Shown here one piece after another: positions 1-8,786 of a stretch of DNA of 27,879 bases. The position numbers and the translations under genes are program-made. Under the pieces are notes generated by a model that saw only the letters and a list, made by a program, of their open reading frames with translations, had not been told where the DNA came from and searched no databases. Within the stretch, counting starts at the first letter, position 1. Each line of letters begins with the position of its first letter. This DNA comes from Nitrogeniibacter sp050293885 (GTDB lineage: Bacteria; Pseudomonadota; Gammaproteobacteria; Burkholderiales; Rhodocyclaceae), in NCBI GenBank assembly GCA_050293885.1, contig JBNKNO010000044.1, forward strand, positions 1 through 27,879, read 5' to 3'.

Positions 1-2
1 TC

Positions 3-731
3 GCCATCAAGATGAAGGACAAGAAGTTCGACGAGGCCGAACGTCTGGCGAAGGAACTGATGGCTCGTCAGCCGAAGTCCGGTCTTGGTTACCTCTTCGA
101 AGGTGATGTCGTTGCCGCACGAGGTGACTGGAAGTCTGCGCTGCCCATCTTCGAAAAGGCGCATCAACTGAGCCCCAATGTGCTCACCGCGGTCAAATTG
201 CACTCGGCACTGGTGCGCTCCGACCGCAAGGCTGATGCCGACAAACTGGTCAAGGGCTGGGTCGCGGAGCACCCGGACGACCTGACCATGAAGGCCTATC
301 TGGCCGAATATGCGCTGGCGAACAAGAAGTATGATGAGGCTAACAGCTTGTACACGGAAATCCTCGACAAGGCGCCGAACAGCCCGTCAGTGCTGAACAA
401 TCTGGCTTGGGTTGCCAGTCAGCGGAATGATCCGAAGGCTATCGAGTATGCGCGTCGCGCCTTGTCTCTGGCGCCCGAAAGTCCGGCGATTCTCGACACG
501 GCAGGCATGATTGAAGTGGATTCGGGTGAGATCGAGTCGGGTGTGCGCAAGATAGAAAAAGCGATGCAACTCTCTCCCAAGACGCCTGCGATCAAGCTCA
601 ATCTTGCACGCGCTTACATCAAGGCCGGGCGCGATGACGAAGCCCGCAAATTGCTCAATGCCCTGACCGGGGAATATCCGGTTGGTAACCCGGTCTATGA
701 AGAGGCCAACGCATTGCGCAAGACGTTCTGA
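3..731 (+). CDS. prsT: PrsT-like TPR-repeat protein of the PEP-CTERM system, C-terminal part (5' end cut by window)
   Basis: The reading frame is open to the left edge (codons before the internal ATG at 12 read A-I-K), so this is the C-terminal ~242 residues of a longer protein. The visible part is a string of tetratricopeptide repeats, for example DEAERLAKELMARQPKSG, PIFEKAHQLSPN, NSLYTEILDKAPNSPSVLNNLAWV and YARRALSLAPESP. It ends in a repeat typical of PrsT, KAGRDDEARKLLNAL. PrsT proteins are large TPR lipoproteins encoded in exosortase/EPS loci, where they are thought to scaffold export or assembly in the periplasm. The following nucleotide-sugar dehydrogenase fits that setting. The TPR assignment is certain. 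The PrsT identity is inferred from context and style, because the lipobox end and the neighbouring exosortase gene lie outside the window. Confidence 0.72.
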   Translation, partial: AIKMKDKKFDEAERLAKELMARQPKSGLGYLFEGDVVAARGDWKSALPIFEKAHQLSPNVLTAVKLHSALVRSDRKADADKLVKGWVAEHPDDLTMKAYLAEYALANKKYDEANSLYTEILDKAPNSPSVLNNLAWVASQRNDPKAIEYARRALSLAPESPAILDTAGMIEVDSGEIESGVRKIEKAMQLSPKTPAIKLNLARAYIKAGRDDEARKLLNALTGEYPVGNPVYEEANALRKTF

Positions 732-784
732 TCGCCATCAGAATAGATGATTTATTGAAAACCATTGTTTAGAGGAATCCCCCT

Positions 785-2065
785 GTGACCACCGTTGCCG
801 TGATTGGCCTGGGCTATGTCGGTTTGCCGCTGGCCGTTGAGTTTGGCAAGAAGTTCAAGACCATTGGTTTCGATCTGTCGGAACAGAAGGTTGCTGCATA
901 TCGTGAGTTTTACGATCCGACTGGCGAAGTCAGTTCCGACGACCTGCGAGCGGCCACGCAGCTGAGCTGCCACACCGACCCGGCTATGATCGCCGAGGCG
1001 GACTTTGTCGTGGTCGCGGTCCCCACACCGGTGGACCAAGCGCACCAGCCGGACCTGACGCCGCTCGAGAAATCATCCGAGACCGTCGGCAAGCATCTGA
1101 AACAGGGTGCCATCGTTGTCTACGAGAGCACGGTCTATCCCGGCGCGACCGAAGACGTCTGTATCCCGATTCTGGAAAAAGTGTCGGGCAAGACCTGGAA
1201 AAAGGACTTCTTCGTCGGCTATTCGCCGGAGCGTATCAATCCGGGTGACAAGGAACGCACGGTCACCAAGATCGTCAAGGTGGTCTCGGGCGATACCGCC
1301 GAGACACTCGAGAAAGTCACCGAAATGTACGGTGCCGTGATCACTGCGGGTGTCTATCCCGCGGCCACCATCAAGGTGGCTGAAGCGGCAAAGGTGATCG
1401 AGAATACCCAGCGCGATCTCAACATTGCGCTCATGAACGAGTTGGCCGTCATCTTCCACAAAGCAGGGATCGACACCGTCGATGTGCTCGAAGCGGCTGG
1501 TACCAAGTGGAATTTCCTGCCCTTCCGTCCCGGGTTGGTGGGGGGGCACTGCATCGGCGTCGATCCGTATTACCTGACACACAAGGCCGAAATGCTTGGC
1601 CATCACCCCCAGGTGATTCTTGCGGGGCGTCGTATCAACGACACCATGGGCAAGTATGTGGCGGAGCAGACGGTCAAGCAGATGATCGAGGCTGGCCACA
1701 GCATCAAGGGCTGCAACGTCGTCGTGCTCGGTCTAACCTTCAAGGAGAACTGTCCGGATTTACGCAACAGCAAGGTGATCGACGTGATTCACGAACTGCA
1801 AAGCTATGGCTGCAACGTGCTCGTTCACGATCCGGTTGCCGAGGCTGACGAGGCGCGTCACGAATACGGTGTCGACCTGGTCGACTGGAACGATCTGCCG
1901 GCGTCTCCGGCGATCGTGGCCACCGTGGCGCACAAGGAATATGCGCAGATGCCGCTTACTGAATTGACGAGCAAGTTGCTGCCCGATGGCGTGTTTGTCG
2001 ACGTCAAATCGTTCTTCGATCGCGACGCGCTGGCCCAGGCCGGTGCGCGCGTCTGGCGTCTCTGA
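785..2065 (+). CDS. tviB: UDP-N-acetyl-D-hexosamine 6-dehydrogenase, TviB/VipA family
   Basis: This 426-residue NAD-dependent enzyme oxidises C6 of a UDP-N-acetylhexosamine to the uronic acid, a precursor for acidic exopolysaccharide. The Rossmann motif GLGYVG is at residues 8-13. The central block ENTQRDLNIALMNE follows. The catalytic cysteine is Cys256 in PGLVGGHCIGVDPYYL, and the C-terminal UDP-binding block reads GLTFKENCPDLRNSKV. Length and motif order match the TviB/VipA/WbpA family rather than plain UDP-glucose dehydrogenase. The start is GTG, supported by AGAGGA at 771-776. It lies 53 nt after the PrsT-like gene on the same strand, which fits a shared EPS/exosortase operon. The exact sugar (GlcNAc or GalNAc) cannot be read from the sequence. 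Confidence 0.93.
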   Translation: MTTVAVIGLGYVGLPLAVEFGKKFKTIGFDLSEQKVAAYREFYDPTGEVSSDDLRAATQLSCHTDPAMIAEADFVVVAVPTPVDQAHQPDLTPLEKSSETVGKHLKQGAIVVYESTVYPGATEDVCIPILEKVSGKTWKKDFFVGYSPERINPGDKERTVTKIVKVVSGDTAETLEKVTEMYGAVITAGVYPAATIKVAEAAKVIENTQRDLNIALMNELAVIFHKAGIDTVDVLEAAGTKWNFLPFRPGLVGGHCIGVDPYYLTHKAEMLGHHPQVILAGRRINDTMGKYVAEQTVKQMIEAGHSIKGCNVVVLGLTFKENCPDLRNSKVIDVIHELQSYGCNVLVHDPVAEADEARHEYGVDLVDWNDLPASPAIVATVAHKEYAQMPLTELTSKLLPDGVFVDVKSFFDRDALAQAGARVWRL

Positions 2066-2075
2066 GTCCTCTGTG

Positions 2076-2990
2076 ATGACCGGCCACCGCCTTTTGTTCG
2101 TGTTGATGTGGGTATTCGGCGCAGCCGCGATGCCGGCATGCGCGGCCGGGGCGAAGGCCGAGGCCGCGCGAGCCAACGCGGCCATTCGTCAGCATGCGGA
2201 TTACCTCGCGCATGCCGGCGTAGCGTTCGAACATGGCGAAGGCGTCGCTCGCGATGGCGAACGTGCCGCCGCCTGCTATTGCGAAGCGGCTCGTCTCGGC
2301 AATTCAGAGGCCATGTATTCGCTCGGCTGGATGTATGCCAATGGTCGCGGCCTGCCGCGCAACGATGCCTACGCCGGCACCCTGTTTGCCATGGCGGCCA
2401 TGCTCGAGCATCCGCAGGCGGCGCGCATGCAGCGCTACACTGGTGATTACACTGGCGCTGTACCCGCATGTCTGGTGGCGCCGGTGTGGGAGCAATACGA
2501 TGGGCTGATCGAACGGTTGATGGCGCGTCTTTCCCCGGATCGCCGAAAGGTGGTGGCGTTGGTCGTGCGACTCGCCCCCGACTACGGCGTCGAGCCCCGT
2601 CTTGCGCTGGCCATCGCGGCTGTCGAGTCGGCCTTCAACCCGAAGGCCGTCTCACCCAAGAACGCCCAGGGCGTCATGCAACTCATTCCCGAAACGGCGG
2701 CCCGTTTCAACGTCGCCAATAGCCTGGATGCCCGCCAGAACATCACCGGGGGCTTGTCCTATCTGCGCTGGTTGCTCGCCTACTTCGAGGGCGATGTCCG
2801 GCTCGTGGCTGCCGCGTACAACGCGGGTGAGGGGGCGGTCGAGCGCTACGCCGGCGTACCTCCGTTCGCTGAAACGCAGGCCTACGTCGCGCGTGTTCTC
2901 GGGTACTATCATGCACAGACCCACCCCTACGACAATCGGGTCGTCGAATCATCCCCGATCATGGCGCGATTGCGCATGGTTAGCGAATAA
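2076..2990 (+). CDS. Lytic transglycosylase (SLT domain) with N-terminal Sel1 repeats
   Basis: This 304-residue exported protein is predicted to cleave the MurNAc-GlcNAc bond of peptidoglycan in the periplasm. A hydrophobic leader spans about residues 4-23. Two Sel1-like repeats follow at about 46-115 (AFEHGEGVARDGERA, AMYSLGWMYANGRGLPRN). The SLT domain fills about 165-280. Its catalytic glutamate is Glu184 in AAVESAFNP, followed by the conserved blocks GVMQLIPETA (199-208) and AAYNAGEGAV (246-255). I chose the ATG at 2076, 10 nt after the dehydrogenase stop; the same frame is open further upstream but only inside the dehydrogenase gene. A cysteine at residue 22 might be lipidated, but the lipobox is poor. 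Transglycosylases near EPS or secretion genes often open the wall for export machinery; here that role is inference. Confidence 0.9.
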   Translation: MTGHRLLFVLMWVFGAAAMPACAAGAKAEAARANAAIRQHADYLAHAGVAFEHGEGVARDGERAAACYCEAARLGNSEAMYSLGWMYANGRGLPRNDAYAGTLFAMAAMLEHPQAARMQRYTGDYTGAVPACLVAPVWEQYDGLIERLMARLSPDRRKVVALVVRLAPDYGVEPRLALAIAAVESAFNPKAVSPKNAQGVMQLIPETAARFNVANSLDARQNITGGLSYLRWLLAYFEGDVRLVAAAYNAGEGAVERYAGVPPFAETQAYVARVLGYYHAQTHPYDNRVVESSPIMARLRMVSE

Positions 2991-3004
2991 CGGAGTTTTC
3001 CCCC

Positions 3005-3775
3005 ATGTTGCGAGCCCTGTTGTGCCGGAGTCGGTTTCTCGCCCTGGCCAGCATGGTCTGCCTTGCGCATCCGGCGCTCGCGGATTTGTCCGACACCGTG
3101 CAGCGCGTCAAGCCCGCGGTTGTTGCTGTCGGCACCTATCTGCCGACACGCAGTCCGGCCTTTCGCTTTCTCGGTACCGGTTTTGCGGTGGGCGACGGTT
3201 TGACCGTCGCCACCAACGCGCATGTTCTGCCCGCTTTGCTCGAAGCCGACAAACGTGAGTCGCTGGCCATCGTCGTTCCGCTGGGTGATTCGGTGAATGT
3301 CCGCAAGGCCGAGAAAATCAGCGGCGATCCCGATCATGATCTCGCCCTCCTGCGCGTGACCGCAGGCGCACCGTTGCCTGTGTTGGCGCTCGACAAGGCA
3401 CAGGCAGAAGAAGGCCGATCCATTGCCTTCACCGGGTTTCCCATTGGCAGTGCGCTCGGCCTGCGTCCCGTAACCCACCGCGGCATCATCTCCGCCATTA
3501 CGCCCATCAGCATCCCGCGTGGCAATGCACGCGAGCTCAATGCGCGACAAATCCACCGTCTGGCGAACAATGCTTTTTCGGTCTACCAGCTCGACGCGAC
3601 CGCTTACCCCGGCAACAGCGGCAGTCCGCTGTTCGACCCCGAAACGGGACGCGTCATTGGCGTGCTCAACATGGTGTTCGTCAAGGAGACCAAGGAAGAC
3701 GTGCTGAGCAAGCCGTCCGGCATCAGCTACGCTATTCCCGTGCGTTACCTGATCGAATTGTTGCGCGCGCGCTGA
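3005..3775 (+). CDS. Secreted trypsin-like serine protease (HtrA-type protease domain, no PDZ)
   Basis: The 256-residue product carries a cleavable-looking signal peptide ending near PALA-D (residue 27). A chymotrypsin-fold protease domain with the full triad follows: His73 in TNAHVL, Asp112 in DHDLALL, and Ser205 in YPGNSGSPLFD. It resembles the protease half of DegP/HtrA, but the chain ends shortly after the domain, so there is no PDZ domain. It lies 14 nt after the transglycosylase on the same strand and is probably cotranscribed. That suggests an envelope role such as processing or quality control of exported protein. The physiological substrate is unknown. Confidence 0.88.
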   Translation: MLRALLCRSRFLALASMVCLAHPALADLSDTVQRVKPAVVAVGTYLPTRSPAFRFLGTGFAVGDGLTVATNAHVLPALLEADKRESLAIVVPLGDSVNVRKAEKISGDPDHDLALLRVTAGAPLPVLALDKAQAEEGRSIAFTGFPIGSALGLRPVTHRGIISAITPISIPRGNARELNARQIHRLANNAFSVYQLDATAYPGNSGSPLFDPETGRVIGVLNMVFVKETKEDVLSKPSGISYAIPVRYLIELLRAR

Positions 3776-3799
3776 ACTATTGCCGGGCGAGGTGGCGAC

Positions 3800-5392
3800 T
3801 CAGACCTGCTTGTTTTCAAGGTGCTGGATCAATGCGCGTAGTTCGCCGGCTGTCTGGTTCAGGTGAACCACTGCCGTGTCGATATCCGCGACGCTTTCGT
3901 TGTTGCGCTTGACCCCGTCGGTGATGGCATCGATGGCCGAGACCACGTCATCCGAGGCGGAGGACTGTTCCTCGAGCATTCGGCGGATGTCGTTCGCGAC
4001 CTCGGTGGCGCGTTGACTCGCGCCGCGAATCAGCTCAAGGCTGTTTGCACTTTCGCCAACCTTGAGGCTCCCCTCTTGAACATGCTGTGCGGCCGACTCG
4101 ATGGTTTCGACCGCTGCCTTTGATTTCGCACTGATGTCATGCAGGGAGTTGCCGATTTCCGCCGTGCTTGCGCTCGTTCGCTCGGCCAGCTTCCTCACTT
4201 CGTCCGCCACCACGGCAAAGCCGCGGCCCTGCTCCCCGGCGCGTGCGGCCTCGATGGCCGCGTTGAGCGCTAGCAAATTGGTCTGTTCGGCAATTTCCTG
4301 AATGATCTGGCTGATTTCGCCGATCTTCTGTACCGAGTCGTTGACCTGCGCAATCTGCTCGCGGGCGTTGCCGACCACCGAGGCGACATGGCTGCTGCTT
4401 GCGATGCCCGCCTGCATGGCAGATTCCGCCTCACTGACAGCCGAGTCCGTTTCCTGCGCCGCTTCGGTGCTTGCCTGTGTATTGCTGGCGATCTCGCTGA
4501 CTGACGCGCTCATTGCCGCCATGGACGATTCCGCCTGTGCAACGCGTTCGCGCTGCTGCCCGCTCGCTTCGTTCAACGAATGCATGGCCTGTTCGAGCGT
4601 CGTCGTGCGCTCGTGCACACTCTGCGTCGCCACCAGTACGTCGGCAAACATGGCGCCCAGGTGAACACGCATCGCTTCTAGCTGACCAAATACGCAGGCA
4701 ATGCCACCACCGTCCATGCGCGAGATGCGCTTGTCCAGCTGCCCCTCATCGAGTGAGCGGATGTGCGCTGACATGCGACCAAGGGGGGCAACGATGCGTT
4801 TTTCCATCAAGCCCAGTGTCAGCAGCGCGCACACCGCGCTCATCAGAGCCGCGCCCATCGCCGTCGACCCCTCCAGCAGGCTGGCGGCCACGGCCAGGGC
4901 CGCTGTCACGAGCGCTGTCGCACGGATGCCGAACACGGCCCTGGACACCGGTGGCGGTGTCCAGGTTTTGGGCAGGGTCGCTTTCTTGTCGCGTACCGCC
5001 GCGTACAGCGCTTCGGCTTCCTTGATCGCATCGCGCTGGGGCGCGGTACGTACCGAAATGTAGCCAACGGTATTGCCGTTTTCGGTCTCGGGTGTGACGA
5101 AGGCCTCCACCCAGTAGAACCCGCCGTCCTTGGCGCGATTCTTGACCAATCCGCGCCACGTATGCCCCGCCTTGATCGTTTGCCACAAGTCTGCGAATGC
5201 CTCCTCCGGCATGTCCGGATGGCGCACGATGTTGTGGCTGTGGCCGATCAGCTCGTCGCGCGAAAACTGGCTGATTTCAACGAAGGCCGCGTTCACATAC
5301 GTCGTCACGCCCTTCAGATCCGTTTTCGACACGATCGGGCGACCGGGCTTGAGAAAGTGCTCCACATTCGTGACGGGCTGGTTGTTCTTCAT
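3800..5392 (-). CDS. Methyl-accepting chemotaxis protein with N-terminal PAS domain (Aer-like)
   Basis: This 530-residue chemoreceptor signals to CheA/CheW. It starts with a cytoplasmic PAS domain (about residues 15-120; motifs TYVNAAFVEISQFSRDEL, RHPDMP, GYISVRTAP), as in the redox sensor Aer. A hydrophobic segment lies at about 155-195, then a HAMP-like stretch with VAPLGRM. The signalling hairpin follows, with the near-invariant tip EQTNLLALNAAIEAARAGEQGRGFAVVADEVRKLAERT split by my reading into its usual three blocks. There is no periplasmic sensor domain, so the stimulus is probably internal (redox, oxygen or a bound flavin). The start ATG has GGAGG about 8 nt upstream. It is convergent with the protease gene, whose stop is only 24 nt away. 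No flagellar or che genes are in the window. Confidence 0.93.
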   Translation of the reverse strand: MKNNQPVTNVEHFLKPGRPIVSKTDLKGVTTYVNAAFVEISQFSRDELIGHSHNIVRHPDMPEEAFADLWQTIKAGHTWRGLVKNRAKDGGFYWVEAFVTPETENGNTVGYISVRTAPQRDAIKEAEALYAAVRDKKATLPKTWTPPPVSRAVFGIRATALVTAALAVAASLLEGSTAMGAALMSAVCALLTLGLMEKRIVAPLGRMSAHIRSLDEGQLDKRISRMDGGGIACVFGQLEAMRVHLGAMFADVLVATQSVHERTTTLEQAMHSLNEASGQQRERVAQAESSMAAMSASVSEIASNTQASTEAAQETDSAVSEAESAMQAGIASSSHVASVVGNAREQIAQVNDSVQKIGEISQIIQEIAEQTNLLALNAAIEAARAGEQGRGFAVVADEVRKLAERTSASTAEIGNSLHDISAKSKAAVETIESAAQHVQEGSLKVGESANSLELIRGASQRATEVANDIRRMLEEQSSASDDVVSAIDAITDGVKRNNESVADIDTAVVHLNQTAGELRALIQHLENKQV

Positions 5393-5655
5393 CCATTGCC
5401 TCCGCGGTCAGCGCGTCACGCCGACAAGAACTTCATACTTTGATTACGGGTCTTTGGCCTGAAAATTGAGCGATTCCGCCGGATCGGCGCGGGGCTGGCG
5501 ACAAGGCGCGGAGCGTTCCCGTTGATCCCTGACGCTGATAGCAATGGGGGAATTGTCGTGTCGATGAACTGTCGTCGACGCGCGACCAGGCTTGATGCCA
5601 TCGCGTTTGGCGTCAATGTCGGTGCGAGCAGCGTTGTGGGGGTGCAGATCGGCCA

Positions 5656-5730
5656 TGGCCTCCCCGGCAGGAATCGAACCTGCATCTAGCGCTTAGGAGG
5701 CGCTTGTTCTATCCGTTGAACTACGGAGAG
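5656..5730 (-). tRNA. tRNA-Arg, anticodon CCU
   Basis: Read on the minus strand it folds into a complete cloverleaf. The acceptor stem is CTCTCCG/CGGGGAG with one U-G pair. The D stem is GTTC/GAAC. The anticodon stem is AGCGC/GCGCT with loop CTCCTAA (anticodon CCT, reading AGG). The variable loop is four bases, and the T stem is GCAGG/CCTGC with loop TTCGATT. The discriminator base is G, and a CCA end is encoded at 5656-5658. It stands alone between the chemoreceptor and uup. Confidence 0.96.
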
Positions 5731-5737
5731 GGGCCGT

Positions 5738-5756
5738 TGCTCGCCTTGCGCGAGCA
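5738..5756 (-). repeat. Inverted repeat in the tRNA-Arg leader
   Basis: A perfect 7-bp inverted repeat, TGCTCGC/GCGAGCA with a 5-nt loop, lies 7 nt before the 5' end of the tRNA. It would form a stem in the precursor leader or could bind a protein. An isolated repeat of this size can arise by chance. Confidence 0.35.
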
Positions 5757-5762
5757 GGCGGG

Positions 5763-5791
5763 AGTCTACCGCGAAATCGGCTTTTGCCGAA
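5763..5791 (-). promoter_or_regulatory. Possible sigma-70 promoter of tRNA-Arg
   Basis: On the minus strand TTCGGC, a 17-bp spacer and TAGACT lie about 33 nt before the mature tRNA end. The -10 box and spacing are acceptable but the -35 match is weak, so this is only a candidate. Confidence 0.3.
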
Positions 5792-5845
5792 GCCTCGCTT
5801 GACCCGGGGCGGTAGAATTCGGGTTTTCCTGTTTCGGATGTCCCC

Positions 5846-7741
5846 ATGCCCTTGATTTCCGTCGACGGTGCCTGCCTGGCGTTTGGCCACGTCGCCTTGC
5901 TCGATCATGCCGATTTTCAGCTCGACCCGGGTGAGCGGGTGGCCTTGATCGGGCGTAACGGATCGGGCAAGTCGAGCCTGTTGCGCGCCATTGCCGGGCT
6001 GGGTGCGCTGGATGACGGCGAGGTGTGGCGTTCGGCAGACATCCGCATCGCTTATGTGCCGCAAGAGCCGGACTTCGATCTGGCGCGGCCGGTGTTCGAT
6101 GTGGTGGCCGACGGGCTGGGTGATGTGGCTGCGGTGCTGAAGGCCTATCACGACGCCCTGCATCGCTTGTCCGCGGATACCTCCGAGGCGGCGATGGCCG
6201 AGCTGGAGCGTGCGCAGCACGAGGTGGAGGCGGCCGATGCCTGGCGACTGAATCAACGGGTGGAGGCCATGCTGCAGCGCCTCGCGCTCGATGGCGACAT
6301 GCTCACCGAGTCGTTGTCAGGCGGCGGCATCAAGCGCGTGACGCTGGCGCGGGCGATGGTGGGCGAGCCCGATCTGTTGCTGCTCGACGAGCCGACCAAC
6401 CATCTCGATCTGGACGGCATCCTGTGGCTGGAAGAGCTGATCAAGGGCTTTGCCGGTGCGGTGATGTTGATCACCCACGACCGCGTGTTTCTCGACAACG
6501 TCTCCACGCGCATCATTGAACTCGATCGTGGCCAGTTGGTGAGCTTCGATGGCAATTTTGCCGACTACCAGCGCAAGAAGGCCGAGCAGTTGGAGGCCGA
6601 GGCCAAGGCCAATGCGCGCTTCGACAAGCTGCTGGCGCAGGAAGAAGTGTGGATTCGCAAGGGCGTGGAAGCGCGCCGTACGCGCAATGAGGGCCGCGTG
6701 AGGCGCCTGGAGTCGCTGCGCATCGAACGCGCCGAGCGACGTAACCGCTTGGGCAATGTGAGTCTGGCGGTGGACCGGGGCGAGGCCTCGGGCAAGATGG
6801 TGGCGGAACTCGAACACGTCTCCAAGCACTATGGCGACAAGCGGGTTGTCGAGGATTTTTCCACCCGCATTCTGCGGGGCGACCGGATCGGCATCATCGG
6901 CCCCAACGGCGCGGGCAAGACCACGCTGCTCAAACTCATTCTCGGGCAGATCGAGCCGGACAGCGGCACGGTGCGGCGCGGCACGCGTCAGCAGGTGGCC
7001 TACTTCGACCAGTTGCGTGCCCAACTCGATCCGGAAGCCACGCTGGTCGATGTCATCAGTCCGGGGTCGGAATTCGTGCAGATCGGCAACGAGCGCAAAC
7101 ACGTGATCGGCTATCTGGGCGAGTTTCTGTTCGCGCCGCAGCGGGCGCGTTCGCCGGTCAAATCGCTCTCAGGCGGCGAGCGCAACCGACTGTTGCTGGC
7201 CCGTCTGTTCGCGCAGCCGGCCAACGTGATGGTGCTCGACGAGCCGACCAACGATCTGGATATCGAAACGCTCGATCTGCTCGAATCGCTGCTCACCGAG
7301 TACGACGGCACGCTGTTTCTGGTGAGCCACGACCGGGCCTTCCTCGACAACACGGTGACCCAGGTGATCGCCGCCGAGGGCGAAGGGCGTTGGCAGGAAT
7401 ACGCCGGCGGCTACGCCGATTGGCAGCGGGTGCGTGCGCAGGCGGCCGCCGAACCGGCCGAGCGCAAGCCGGTCGCGGCCAAGGAAAAGCCGAAGGCGGC
7501 GCCGGTGCAAAAGAAGCTGTCGTTCAACGAGAAGCGCGAACTGGAGGCCTTGCCCGATCGTATCGGTGCGCTGGAGGCCGAGGAAGCGAGCCTGCAGGCA
7601 CGGCTGGCCGATCCGGCGCTCTATCAGGGCGACGCCGAACGAGTGACTGAACTGAAGACGCGGCTCGATGCGCTGGCCGAAGAAATGGATGCGGCGATGC
7701 TGCGCTGGGAAGAACTGGAATCGAAGGCGGGCGGTTCGTGA
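5846..7741 (+). CDS. uup: ABC-F family ATPase Uup
   Basis: The 631-residue protein has two ABC ATPase domains in one chain and no membrane segment. ABC-F proteins act on the ribosome or, for Uup, have been linked to DNA stability and ribosome function. Domain 1 has Walker A GRNGSGKSS (36-44), a slightly unusual signature LSGGGIKR, and Walker B LLLLDEPTNHLDL. Domain 2 has Walker A GPNGAGKTT (about residue 350), signature LSGGERNR and Walker B VMVLDEPTNDLDIE. The linker is charged (KAEQLEAEAKANARFDKLL). The C-terminal tail is rich in Lys/Ala/Glu and ends in a coiled coil (about 565-625), as in Uup (E. coli about 635 residues) and unlike EttA. It is monocistronic, facing the GIDE-domain gene across a terminator. 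Confidence 0.93.
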   Translation: MPLISVDGACLAFGHVALLDHADFQLDPGERVALIGRNGSGKSSLLRAIAGLGALDDGEVWRSADIRIAYVPQEPDFDLARPVFDVVADGLGDVAAVLKAYHDALHRLSADTSEAAMAELERAQHEVEAADAWRLNQRVEAMLQRLALDGDMLTESLSGGGIKRVTLARAMVGEPDLLLLDEPTNHLDLDGILWLEELIKGFAGAVMLITHDRVFLDNVSTRIIELDRGQLVSFDGNFADYQRKKAEQLEAEAKANARFDKLLAQEEVWIRKGVEARRTRNEGRVRRLESLRIERAERRNRLGNVSLAVDRGEASGKMVAELEHVSKHYGDKRVVEDFSTRILRGDRIGIIGPNGAGKTTLLKLILGQIEPDSGTVRRGTRQQVAYFDQLRAQLDPEATLVDVISPGSEFVQIGNERKHVIGYLGEFLFAPQRARSPVKSLSGGERNRLLLARLFAQPANVMVLDEPTNDLDIETLDLLESLLTEYDGTLFLVSHDRAFLDNTVTQVIAAEGEGRWQEYAGGYADWQRVRAQAAAEPAERKPVAAKEKPKAAPVQKKLSFNEKRELEALPDRIGALEAEEASLQARLADPALYQGDAERVTELKTRLDALAEEMDAAMLRWEELESKAGGS

Positions 7742-7768
7742 GGCGGGTTTCTAGCCGCCGGTTTTTTT
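7742..7768 (+). terminator. Rho-independent terminator after uup
   Basis: A GGCGG/CCGCC stem with an 8-nt loop is followed by GG and a run of seven T residues, immediately after the uup stop codon. The stem is short but GC-rich. Confidence 0.6.
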
Positions 7769-7880
7769 GGGCGTTCGATAGTGGCTTGAAACCTCTCCGA
7801 CGTGATGCCGGCCATTCGGATGGCGCGTCGGACGAGTCCGCCACAGCGTGGGCTTCCTTTGTCCGCCCAAGCGATAAACC

Positions 7881-8768
7881 CTAGGCGGTCAGCAGCCAGA
7901 TCGCCAGGCCACCGCAGGCCACCAGCACCGTCAGGAAGATCCAGCCCCAGATCTGATAGCGGCGGCCGAGTTGGGTCGGGTCGAGATCGGAAATCAGATA
8001 CAGCCGGCGTCCGTCGGGTTTGCGCATCACGTGGGCTTCGGCCGAGGCATGCAGCTCGGCTTGTTGGCGGCGCACCTCGCGTTTGGCTTCGGCGCGCGCC
8101 AGTTCCCATTCCTTGAGGTCGATCTGGCCGTCGCCGTCGAGATCGAAGCGTTCGAGCAGCTCGGCGTGGTCGCGCTTCCAGTGCGCGAGCAGATCGCGCA
8201 CCTGCTGCGCGGTGTCGTGCGCGGGGTCGATGCTGCCCAGCGTGGTGAATTCGCCAATCACGTAAATCGGGTCGTGCTTGAGCAGGCACCACTGGGTGTA
8301 GCGCGTGTCGCCGCGACGTTCGATGTCCTTGCGGGTGACGAGCAGTTCGGCGCCCACCGGATCGACGGCGCACTGTCCGCTGCCATCGTCGAGCAGAAAG
8401 GACGCATCGCTTTCGTCTTCCGACTGTTTCACCCACTTGTCGCCGCGTTGTTCCTCGACGATGAGTCGATACCACAGCACCGGCAGCCCATTGAGCGGCG
8501 AAAGCAGCGGCGTGCCGTCCAGCGGACGGCCGTCGCCGAACAGTTCGGTATAGCCCTGCGCCGCCGAGGCGATGCGCGAGGTCGGGGTGTCGAGGATGAG
8601 CCGTGAGTGGTGGATGGCGCGTAGCCAGCCGTACAGGGCTATGGCGCCGACGAGTACTGCGATGCCCGGATGCACCGCGCGGGGGAGATGGAACGCCGCA
8701 AAACCGAGCACGGCGACGCCCGACATGAGCGTGGCACCGGTGCGATCGGGGCGCAGCGAAACGAGCAT
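7881..8768 (-). CDS. GIDE-domain membrane protein with EF-hand
   Basis: This 295-residue protein has two hydrophobic segments near the N-terminus (about 15-48) and one at the very C-terminus (272-293). The middle resembles the bacterial GIDE domain (PF12483, named after a mitochondrial E3 ligase region), for example LSPLNGLPVLWYRLIVEEQR and GEFTTLGSI. A canonical EF-hand loop is at 209-220 (D209, D211, D213, Q215, D217, E220), so calcium binding is likely. It lies 18 nt downstream of lemA on the same strand. LemA and GIDE-domain genes often occur together, and the two products probably act in one membrane complex of unknown role. The domain name comes from family resemblance recalled, not searched. 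Confidence 0.7.
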   Translation of the reverse strand: MLVSLRPDRTGATLMSGVAVLGFAAFHLPRAVHPGIAVLVGAIALYGWLRAIHHSRLILDTPTSRIASAAQGYTELFGDGRPLDGTPLLSPLNGLPVLWYRLIVEEQRGDKWVKQSEDESDASFLLDDGSGQCAVDPVGAELLVTRKDIERRGDTRYTQWCLLKHDPIYVIGEFTTLGSIDPAHDTAQQVRDLLAHWKRDHAELLERFDLDGDGQIDLKEWELARAEAKREVRRQQAELHASAEAHVMRKPDGRRLYLISDLDPTQLGRRYQIWGWIFLTVLVACGGLAIWLLTA

Positions 8769-8786
8769 GAGGCGCGCGCCGGGCGT

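Noticed and set aside
1073..1699. Long antisense reading frame opposite the UDP-sugar dehydrogenase
   Set aside because: GC-rich coding DNA gives long open frames on the other strand. The sense strand has a full set of family motifs and the antisense product resembles nothing.
5401..5470. Sigma-28 (FliA) promoter for the chemoreceptor
   Set aside because: A TCAAAGT stretch is present, but the -10 part does not match GCCGATAA well enough.
5416..5685. Small frames beside the tRNA-Arg that might mark an integrated element
   Set aside because: There is no integrase and no direct repeat of the tRNA 3' end, and the frames run into the tRNA. Nothing supports an island boundary.
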